A DNA stretch of 11,959 nt from an uncultured Ruminococcus sp. (GTDB lineage Bacteria > Bacillota > Clostridia > Oscillospirales > Ruminococcaceae). Of the stretch, positions 6,203-11,959 are shown piece after piece (position 1 is the first letter of the stretch; every line of letters starts with the position of its first letter). A program made the position numbers and the translations under genes. The notes under the pieces are model-generated. The model was not told the origin of the DNA, did not search any database, and saw only the letters and a list, made by a program, of their open reading frames with translations. Where the stretch lies: contig CALESG010000039.1 of assembly GCA_937907215.1 (NCBI GenBank), positions 1-11,959 on the forward strand. The letters are read 5' to 3'.

Positions 6203-9200
6203 ATGAGCTTTTTTGAAAATACATTCAAATCACTTTCCGCATATAAAAGTCTTGCAAACTGTATAGAAAACGGTATTTCTCCGGTATCTCTTACGGGATT
6301 ATCTATAGTTCACAAGGCACAGCTTGCACTTACATTGTCCCAGCTGACAAATAAACCGGTACTGGTAATATCTCCGGATGAAAATGAGGCTATGCGTGTT
6401 TGCAGTGATATAAATAATATGTGTCCATCGGAAGATACGCAGTCGGCAGTTCTTTTTCCTGCAAGAGAGATTGTTTTAGCTCCGATCGAAGGCATTTCAG
6501 GAGAATTTGTATGTGCCAGACTATCGGCACTCTCTGCCGTGGTGAATAATTCCTGCAAAGTAGTTTCTGCATCTATAGAAGCAGTAATGCAGCCGGTTAT
6601 ACCAAAAAGTCAGCTTGAAAATGCAACAATGCATCTTGCACTCAATGATACAATTGAGATCCATGAGTTTATAAGAAAGCTTATTGCTATTGGGTATGTT
6701 CGTGCAGATACTGTTGAAGGGCAAGGTCAGTTTGCAGTTCGTGGTGCTATTATAGATATTTTTCCGCCTCAGGCACAGAATCCTGTAAGAATTGAACTTT
6801 GGGGTGATGAAATAGATACTATTTCAGAATTCAGTACTGAAAGCCAAAGACGTATAACATCACTGGCAGATATAATTATTCCGCCTGTAAAAGAAGTAAT
6901 ATGTGACTCTATTGAGCTTGCTGAAAAAATAGATTCTGTATCCAGTACATTGCGTGGAAAGCGTGCATCTGCTGTAAAAGAAGTTTTAAAAAGAGATGCT
7001 GATATGCTGCGAGATGGATTGTCGCTCAGCAATATAGATAAATATATACCAATTATTTATGATAAGCTGCCGCTTATTTTTGAGTATGATTTCGGAATTG
7101 TTATATTCAATGAGTTTTCAGGCTGTACGGGCAGTTCCAATAATATTTCCGCAAGATACCAAGAAGATTTAAAAATCATGCTTGAAGAAGGTTCTGTTTG
7201 CAGTAAACTTACGGGACATATGGCGGAAATGCCTGTTATTCAAAATGAGGCAGAGAAAAGCGGTTTTTGTGTATATGCCAGCAATTTCCTGCAAGGCGGC
7301 GAGCATATCAGTTTCAAAAAACTTTTATCCATTGATGCATATCAATCTGCACCTTGGGGTGGAGAAATGCGACAGCTTATAGAAGATCTTCAGGAATTTT
7401 GTGAAATGGGATACTGCATTATGCTTGCAGCAGGAAGTGAAAAAACATTACCTATTATAAAAAGCGATATTGAAAAAGACGGCTTTTCATGCAGCATTGC
7501 AAATGATGATTCTACATGGAAAAAAGGTCATATTTATATTATGACCGGCAGCTTTTCAAGTGGCTTTTCATATCCGGAAATCAAAACTGCTCTTATAACT
7601 CAGGCAAAGGCTCTTCGCTCAAAAAGCCGCAAACCAAAGGCAGCTCCCGGAAAAGAGCTTCGTTCTCTTGCGGATCTTGAAAAGGGTGATCTTGTAGTTC
7701 ACGCACTTCACGGAATAGGCAGATTTGCAGGAATAAAGAAACTTTGCCTTGAAGATATAACTAAGGATTACATAATGATACAATATGCAGGCAATGAAAA
7801 TCTTTATGTACCTGTTACTCAAATGGATCTTGTGTCAAAATATATTGGCTCAAGAGATGACAGTGGAGTTAAACTTCACAGACTGTCTTCACCGGAATGG
7901 CAGAAAACACGCAGCAATGTAAAACGTGCCGTAAAGGATATGGCAAAAGAGCTTACTGCACTTTATGCAAAGCGAGAGCAGGCTAAGGGAATTGCTTTTG
8001 AAGCTGACGATGATGTTCAAAAAGAATTTGAACAGAGATTCCCATATATTGAAACTGATGATCAGCTTAATGCTATCGAAGAAATCAAAGCAGATATGGA
8101 AAAAGGTCGTCCTATGGATAGACTGCTTTGCGGTGATGTTGGTTTTGGAAAGACTGAAGTCGCACTTAGGGCAGCTATGAAATGCGTTCTTAGCGGCAAA
8201 CAGTGTGCTATATTAGTTCCGACTACAGTTCTGGCAATGCAGCATTATCAAACAGCAGTCAGAAGATTTGAAGCTTTTCCGGTAAATATTGAGCTTTTAT
8301 CACGTTTTAGAACACCAAAGCAGCAAAAAGAAACCATAGAGCGAATGAAAAAAGGTACGGCAGATATTGTAATTGGTACACATAGAATAGTTCAAAAAGA
8401 TGTTGAATTCAAAAATCTTGGGCTTGCTATAATAGATGAAGAACAGCGATTTGGTGTTGCACATAAAGAAAAATTCAAAGAAATGTTTTCGGGCGTGGAT
8501 GTGCTTACTCTTTCGGCAACACCTATTCCACGTACTTTAAATATGGCAATGAGCGGCATACGTGACATGTCGGTTATTGCGGAAGCACCTCAGGACAGAC
8601 ATCCTGTACAGACTTATGTTATGGAATATAATTTCGGTGTTATTATCGGTGCTATTGAACGTGAACTAAGACGTGGCGGTCAAGTTTATTATATTCACAA
8701 TAGGGTAGATACTATTGAATATACTGCCTCTAAAATAAGACAGACACTGCCGAACGCAAGGATCGGAGTTGCTCATGGGAAAATGAGCGAAGCTGAAATG
8801 TCTGAAATATGGAGGCAGCTGGTTGAACAGGAAATAGATGTGCTTGTATGTACTACTATTATAGAAACAGGTGTTGATGTTTCAAACGTTAATACTATCA
8901 TTTTGGAAAATGCAGATTACTTTGGACTTTCACAGCTCTACCAGCTAAGAGGAAGAGTTGGCAGAGGCAGCAGACGTGCATATGCTTATTTCACTTTTAA
9001 AAGAGATAAATCGATTTCTGAAGTTTCTGCCAAGCGACTTGCTGCAATGAGAGAATTTACACAATTTGGCAGCGGGTTTCAAATCGCATTGCGTGACCTT
9101 GAGATAAGAGGAGCAGGCAGCATTTTAGGCGGAAGGCAGCATGGTCATATGGAAGCTGTTGGATATGATATGTATCTTAAACTTCTTGGCGAAGCTATTG

Positions 9201-9661
9201 CGGAAGAACGTGGTGAAAAGCCCGAAAAAGCTGCTGAATGCGTTGTTGACGTTCAGATAAATGCACATATTCCTGAAGATTATATCGAAAGCCTGAGCCA
9301 GCGACTTTCGATGTACAGAAAAATTGCGGCGATCGAATCCGAAGAAGATAAGCTTGATCTGCTTGATGAGCTGATTGACCGTTATGGTGATCCTCCGACT
9401 GAAATAATGGGACTTATTTGGGTATCACTTCTTAGAAATCGTGCGGCAAAGCTTGGGATTACAGAGATAAATCAACGAAGTGATAGAATTTATTTCTACA
9501 TAACAAGTCCGTCACAGGAACAGGTAACAGCACTTGCTTCAGAATTTCGTGGGAAAATAATATTTAACAGTCTTAAAAAACCTTATATCGGAGTTAACGT
9601 ACCTAAAAATATGAAACCTCTTGAACTTATTCAGAAGGTGATTGAAATTATGGAAATTTAG
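6203..9661 (+). CDS. mfd: Transcription-repair coupling factor Mfd
   Basis: Mfd recognises RNA polymerase stalled at DNA lesions, displaces it by ATP-driven translocation and recruits UvrA for nucleotide excision repair. The 1152 residues match the usual 1150-1180. The N-terminal third is the UvrB-like module with QGQFAVRGAIIDIFP. The RNA polymerase-interacting, CarD-like domain begins near 495 (GDLVVHALHGIGRF). The RecG-like translocase follows: Walker A GDVGFGKT (644-651), DEEQ box (745-748), SATPIPRT (771-778), and motif VI QLRGRVGRG (914-922) with its arginine fingers. The rest is the C-terminal autoinhibitory domain. ATG 6203 is preferred because AAGGAG (6191-6196) sits 6 bases upstream. 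An in-frame GTG at 6176 would add 9 residues but lies inside the terminal repeat of the MITE-like element and has no ribosome binding site. No separate promoter was recognised. Confidence 0.97.
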   Translation: MSFFENTFKSLSAYKSLANCIENGISPVSLTGLSIVHKAQLALTLSQLTNKPVLVISPDENEAMRVCSDINNMCPSEDTQSAVLFPAREIVLAPIEGISGEFVCARLSALSAVVNNSCKVVSASIEAVMQPVIPKSQLENATMHLALNDTIEIHEFIRKLIAIGYVRADTVEGQGQFAVRGAIIDIFPPQAQNPVRIELWGDEIDTISEFSTESQRRITSLADIIIPPVKEVICDSIELAEKIDSVSSTLRGKRASAVKEVLKRDADMLRDGLSLSNIDKYIPIIYDKLPLIFEYDFGIVIFNEFSGCTGSSNNISARYQEDLKIMLEEGSVCSKLTGHMAEMPVIQNEAEKSGFCVYASNFLQGGEHISFKKLLSIDAYQSAPWGGEMRQLIEDLQEFCEMGYCIMLAAGSEKTLPIIKSDIEKDGFSCSIANDDSTWKKGHIYIMTGSFSSGFSYPEIKTALITQAKALRSKSRKPKAAPGKELRSLADLEKGDLVVHALHGIGRFAGIKKLCLEDITKDYIMIQYAGNENLYVPVTQMDLVSKYIGSRDDSGVKLHRLSSPEWQKTRSNVKRAVKDMAKELTALYAKREQAKGIAFEADDDVQKEFEQRFPYIETDDQLNAIEEIKADMEKGRPMDRLLCGDVGFGKTEVALRAAMKCVLSGKQCAILVPTTVLAMQHYQTAVRRFEAFPVNIELLSRFRTPKQQKETIERMKKGTADIVIGTHRIVQKDVEFKNLGLAIIDEEQRFGVAHKEKFKEMFSGVDVLTLSATPIPRTLNMAMSGIRDMSVIAEAPQDRHPVQTYVMEYNFGVIIGAIERELRRGGQVYYIHNRVDTIEYTASKIRQTLPNARIGVAHGKMSEAEMSEIWRQLVEQEIDVLVCTTIIETGVDVSNVNTIILENADYFGLSQLYQLRGRVGRGSRRAYAYFTFKRDKSISEVSAKRLAAMREFTQFGSGFQIALRDLEIRGAGSILGGRQHGHMEAVGYDMYLKLLGEAIAEERGEKPEKAAECVVDVQINAHIPEDYIESLSQRLSMYRKIAAIESEEDKLDLLDELIDRYGDPPTEIMGLIWVSLLRNRAAKLGITEINQRSDRIYFYITSPSQEQVTALASEFRGKIIFNSLKKPYIGVNVPKNMKPLELIQKVIEIMEI

Positions 9662-9668
9662 AATATTT

Positions 9669-9713
9669 GAAAAATTAGAAAATTTAAATGGTAATTTTTC
9701 GACTGCCTTTTTT
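9669..9713 (+). terminator. Probable mfd terminator
   Basis: GAAAAATTA (9669-9677) pairs perfectly with TAATTTTTC (9692-9700), and a run of six Ts (9708-9713) follows 7 bases later. The stem is AT-rich and the T-run offset, so termination may be leaky. Its place directly after the mfd stop and before a strong promoter supports the call. Confidence 0.45.
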
Positions 9714-9727
9714 GTGCAAAATAACAG

Positions 9728-9756
9728 TGGACATTATTTTTAAAGTATGTTATAAT
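9728..9756 (+). promoter_or_regulatory. Sigma-A promoter of the first secreted protein gene
   Basis: TGGACA (9728-9733), a 17-bp spacer and TATAAT (9751-9756) with a TGT extension directly upstream: one mismatch to full consensus. Transcription would start near 9763, leaving a leader of about 56 nt. It makes the gene independent of mfd. Confidence 0.8.
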
Positions 9757-9818
9757 AATTTAAATAATAGGTTAGCTGTAACTTGTTACGAGTTTAAATG
9801 CACAAAGGAGTATGCCAA

Positions 9819-10565
9819 ATGAATATTTTTAAGAAAACTCTGATTACTCTAACAGTAGCTGCTTCAATGAGTGCTTTCACTGTTGTACCTTTTTCTGCTT
9901 ATGCGGCAGAAAAGATACTTACACCTGCTGAAAATGCACCTTATACTATACTTATGGGAATAAACGCAGATAAGGAATTATGGGAACAGAAAGACGGGAA
10001 TTATAAAACGTTTTCTGAAGACGGCGATTTCATTCTTTATTATACATTCCTTACAGGCGGAAGCAGTATAAATGAATTGATATTAGAAACAGATTTAAAA
10101 GCAGAACAATTTCCAAACGCTAAAATAACAATTGATAAAATCACAGTTGTTGATTCAGTAGGTTTATCAACAGATGTTCCGTATGATGCCTCTAAAGCTG
10201 TTCAGTCTGTAACTTCAAGTGGTACTATCACACTTAGAGTATTGACAGCCTTTTCACCGGCTGCAGGTGCTATCAGCAATAGTTTGCCGGTAAGTGCGGC
10301 AGCAGGCGATAATTTGATGGTGACTGTCAGCGTTTCCGGTGTGTCATCTAATTCCGGAACAGATACATCTGTACCAAATGATTCCGGCAGTATTGTAACA
10401 ACTGTGAATTCTGAAACAGAAAGTACGGTTCAGACTGACACAAATTCTATAACAGGAACTGTAGCTCAGACTGCTGACCCCGGTTTAACAGCAATTGCGG
10501 TTACCGGTGTTGCTGCTGTTTCTCTGGCTGCGGTTGCTCTTACTATGAGAAAAAAGAAAAAGTAA
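9819..10565 (+). CDS. Secreted, C-terminally anchored protein of unknown function (protein A)
   Basis: I do not recognise a named family. The 248-residue product starts with a signal peptide (KK at 5-6, hydrophobic core, AYA before a predicted cut after residue 29). A beta-rich-looking domain spans about 40-175, then a Ser/Thr/Asn-rich linker to about 213. TVAQTADPG (214-222), a hydrophobic stretch (223-243) and RKKKK close the chain. That tail has the layout of a sortase sorting signal, but with QTAD where NPxTGD would be expected; it could also be a plain membrane anchor. The domain and tail match the next gene (10728-11654), so the two are paralogues. ATG 9819 is chosen over in-frame ATG 9798 because AAAGGAG (9804-9810) is 8 bases upstream and the signal peptide then starts properly. 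It is likely exposed on the cell surface. Confidence 0.88.
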   Translation: MNIFKKTLITLTVAASMSAFTVVPFSAYAAEKILTPAENAPYTILMGINADKELWEQKDGNYKTFSEDGDFILYYTFLTGGSSINELILETDLKAEQFPNAKITIDKITVVDSVGLSTDVPYDASKAVQSVTSSGTITLRVLTAFSPAAGAISNSLPVSAAAGDNLMVTVSVSGVSSNSGTDTSVPNDSGSIVTTVNSETESTVQTDTNSITGTVAQTADPGLTAIAVTGVAAVSLAAVALTMRKKKK

Positions 10566-10634
10566 GGTTGCAATATTGAGTATTATTTATAAAATGATGC
10601 CTATATAAACGTATGCATTTGTGCATGATTGCTG

Positions 10635-10663
10635 TAGACAGAATTTATATGATGTGCTATAAT
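10635..10663 (+). promoter_or_regulatory. Sigma-A promoter of the second secreted protein gene
   Basis: TAGACA (10635-10640), a 17-bp spacer and TATAAT (10658-10663) with a TGC extension: one mismatch to consensus. The leader is about 58 nt and A-rich. No convincing terminator separates it from the preceding gene, so low-level readthrough may add to this promoter. Confidence 0.8.
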
Positions 10664-10727
10664 AACCGTAAAAGACAAAACAATATAAAGACGTAAATTA
10701 AAAAAATTAAAAAAGGAGATAAATACA

Positions 10728-11654
10728 ATGAGTATTATCAAGAAAATCATTGCGGCTACTACATCTGTTATTTCAGTAGGTGCGTTTTCTTTGGCATCTA
10801 TTACAGCGTATGCTGATGAAACAACCACAACAACTACTGAAGCAGCATTAGAAACAACCGAAACAGAAACAACCACAAGCGAAACATCAACAGAAACATC
10901 ATCTGATACAACAACTTCTACTACCGCACCTGCATCATATAATATGTGGCTGTCATGCAATGGCAATATAGAGCAGGAAAATGCAGTAACTGTTAATGCT
11001 AATGGTACATATACAGTAAAGTATAAGTTTACAGAATCTGATATAGCTTCTACTGTAACTTCTTTGGTGCTTGAAAGTGATATTAATTCTGAAATGGCTG
11101 CTGATGTTAAGTTTAGAGTAACAGGTCTGAAGTTAGGAGCTGATGAAGCTACAGCTGCAACAATTCAGTATATAAATCTTACTGACGATGCTTTTGGCGT
11201 AAACGCTGAATCAAAGTGCTATTATTTGAATATTATTAAAAATCAAAATGGAAATACAGCGGTAACTACAGAAGCAACTACGACCGCAGCTACAGATGCA
11301 AGTGCGGTTGAAACTACAGATATAACTACAGGCGTAACTACAGATGGAACTGTAAATGATCTCGGAGTTGATACAGTTCAATTTGCTCCTAAGGCTGATG
11401 ATACAGTTTTTGTTACATTTGCTGTAGAAGGCCTTGCTAATATGGATCCAGCAATAACAACTACAACAACTACCACAAGAACTATTTCCTATGTAGGATA
11501 TGGTAATAACGGCGGCTCATCAAATGGCAAGACTACTACAACAAATACTGTAGCTCAGACTGCTGATGAAGGCGTGGTTGCTATTGTTGTTACAGCCGCA
11601 GCTGCTGTAGCTCTGGCAGCTGGTGCTATGACTATTAGAAAAAAGAGAAAGTAA
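10728..11654 (+). CDS. Threonine-rich secreted, C-terminally anchored protein (protein B)
   Basis: No named family recognised. The 308-residue product has a signal peptide ending AYA (predicted cut after residue 29), then a low-complexity Thr/Glu/Ser stretch (31-67) likely to be extended and possibly O-glycosylated. A domain from about 71 resembles that of the preceding protein: NGTYTVKYKF...LVLESDIN here against DGDFILYYTF...LILETDLK there. The similarity resumes at VQFAPKADDTVFVTFAVEGL (217-236), so a Thr-rich insert (about 177-210) seems to interrupt the domain. Cys77 and Cys164 could form a disulfide after export. A second Thr tract (244-250), a Gly/Asn-rich linker, TVAQTADEG (274-282), a hydrophobic segment (283-302) and RKKRK complete it. 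ATG follows AAAAGGAG (10711-10718). Probably a wall- or membrane-attached surface protein; binding partner unknown. Confidence 0.9.
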   Translation: MSIIKKIIAATTSVISVGAFSLASITAYADETTTTTTEAALETTETETTTSETSTETSSDTTTSTTAPASYNMWLSCNGNIEQENAVTVNANGTYTVKYKFTESDIASTVTSLVLESDINSEMAADVKFRVTGLKLGADEATAATIQYINLTDDAFGVNAESKCYYLNIIKNQNGNTAVTTEATTTAATDASAVETTDITTGVTTDGTVNDLGVDTVQFAPKADDTVFVTFAVEGLANMDPAITTTTTTTRTISYVGYGNNGGSSNGKTTTTNTVAQTADEGVVAIVVTAAAAVALAAGAMTIRKKRK

Positions 11655-11683
11655 AAAGCATAATTAGTTAATGATTTATTGAG

Positions 11684-11722
11684 CAGGCTGTTGCAATGTT
11701 AAGTTGCGGCAGCCTGTATTTT
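11684..11722 (+). terminator. Intrinsic terminator after protein B
   Basis: CAGGCTGTTGCAA (11684-11696) pairs with TTGCGGCAGCCTG (11704-11716) over 13 bp, including two G-U pairs, around TGTTAAG. TATTTT follows. It is the most GC-rich and stable hairpin of the right half, 29 bp after the stop codon. It isolates the secreted protein genes from the promoter at 11812. Confidence 0.75.
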
Positions 11723-11791
11723 GCTATATAGCTGTTGCTCGTGATAAAGCATTGTGCAAAACGCATATAAAATCAGTGTAATATCAGTAAA

Positions 11792-11810
11792 ACTTTTTGA
11801 CGAAAAAAGT
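11792..11810. repeat. Short palindrome abutting a -35 box
   Basis: ACTTTTT (11792-11798) pairs with AAAAAGT (11804-11810) around GACGA. It ends one base before the TTGACA at 11812. It could be an operator or an A-tract upstream element for the strong promoter, but AT-only palindromes are common by chance. Confidence 0.35.
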
Positions 11811-11811
11811 G

Positions 11812-11840
11812 TTGACAAACGGCATAAGTTATGGTATAAT
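11812..11840 (+). promoter_or_regulatory. Fully consensus sigma-A promoter
   Basis: TTGACA (11812-11817), a 17-bp spacer and TATAAT (11835-11840), with a TGG extension before the -10. Every element matches consensus. Transcription would start near 11847. It drives whatever starts at the right edge: a basic small reading frame or an untranslated leader. A second TTGACA lies at 11950-11955. Confidence 0.88.
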
Positions 11841-11864
11841 AATAAAGCTGTCGGGAGAGAGCGA

Positions 11865-11959
11865 ATGAATAAAGTGAAGAAAAGGAAGAGAAGAGACGGT
11901 AAGCGAACGGGAGTTCCACGGGCTTCGAACTTATTCACAATTTATTTACTTGACAAAAA
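11865..11959 (+). CDS. Possible start of a gene cut by the window edge
   Basis: From ATG 11865 the frame stays open to the last base (31 complete codons). The N-terminus is strikingly basic (KVKKRKRRDGKR, residues 3-14), followed by a more hydrophobic stretch near the edge (LFTIYLL, 23-29). GGGAG (11853-11857) lies 7 bases upstream and a consensus promoter precedes it with a leader of about 18 nt. A basic cytoplasmic N-terminus leading into a membrane segment would fit a small membrane protein, but too little is visible to name one. The alternative is that the purine-rich sequence is an untranslated leader between tandem promoters, in which case the frame is accidental. Confidence 0.35.
   Translation, partial: MNKVKKRKRRDGKRTGVPRASNLFTIYLLDK

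Noticed and set aside
9798..9818. Upstream ATG for the first secreted protein
   Set aside because: The ribosome binding site AAAGGAG lies between this ATG and the one at 9819, and only the latter gives a normal signal peptide start.
10566..10727. Terminator between the two secreted protein genes
   Set aside because: Only a 5-bp ATGCA/TGCAT hairpin (10613-10626) without a T-run is present, too weak to call.
11880..11935. tRNA-like GTTCGAA on the minus strand near the right edge
   Set aside because: The bases flanking the loop do not form a T-arm stem and no acceptor or anticodon arm can be built.
11699..11938. 79-codon minus-strand frame at the right edge
   Set aside because: It runs antisense through a consensus promoter and a terminator hairpin, with no ribosome binding site or recognisable motif.

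Overview
The window looks like chromosomal DNA of a low-GC Firmicute, most likely an Oscillospirales/Ruminococcus-type gut anaerobe. This is inferred from the AT-rich intergenic DNA, strong AAGGAG/GAGG ribosome binding sites, consensus sigma-A promoters with TGn extensions, a glmU-pth-mfd gene order, a pyrophosphate-dependent pyruvate phosphate dikinase, and threonine-rich secreted proteins with a C-terminal membrane anchor. The species cannot be named from the sequence alone.

Layout. (1) Bases 1-870 hold no convincing gene. Two inverted copies of a roughly 200-bp repeat (1-210 and 331-533), each containing its own nested hairpins, are followed by short palindromes, a terminator-like stem-loop and a duplicated copy of the ppdK 3' end. 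(2) ppdK lies on the minus strand (874-3501), with an extended -10 promoter and a leader whose hairpin overlaps the Shine-Dalgarno. (3) Divergently, glmU (3866-5278), pth (5342-5974) and mfd (6203-9661) run on the plus strand: cell-wall precursor synthesis, peptidyl-tRNA recycling and transcription-coupled repair. The pth-mfd gap holds a 172-bp MITE-like element with perfect 17-bp terminal inverted repeats and a TTTA target duplication, ending just before the mfd ribosome binding site. (4) Two separately promoted genes (9819-10565 and 10728-11654) encode related secreted proteins. Both have a signal peptide, a shared presumed beta-rich domain and a near-identical C-terminal tail (TVAQTAD[PE]G, a hydrophobic segment, then Arg/Lys), which resembles a sortase sorting signal with a non-standard motif. 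(5) The window ends with a fully consensus promoter (TTGACA-17-TATAAT) driving either a small very basic reading frame cut by the edge or an untranslated leader.

Functionally, ppdK (pyruvate/PEP interconversion) and the glmU-pth-mfd cluster are housekeeping. The accessory content is the secreted protein pair, the MITE-like insertion and the large inverted repeat. No CRISPR array, tRNA, rRNA or transposase gene was recognised.
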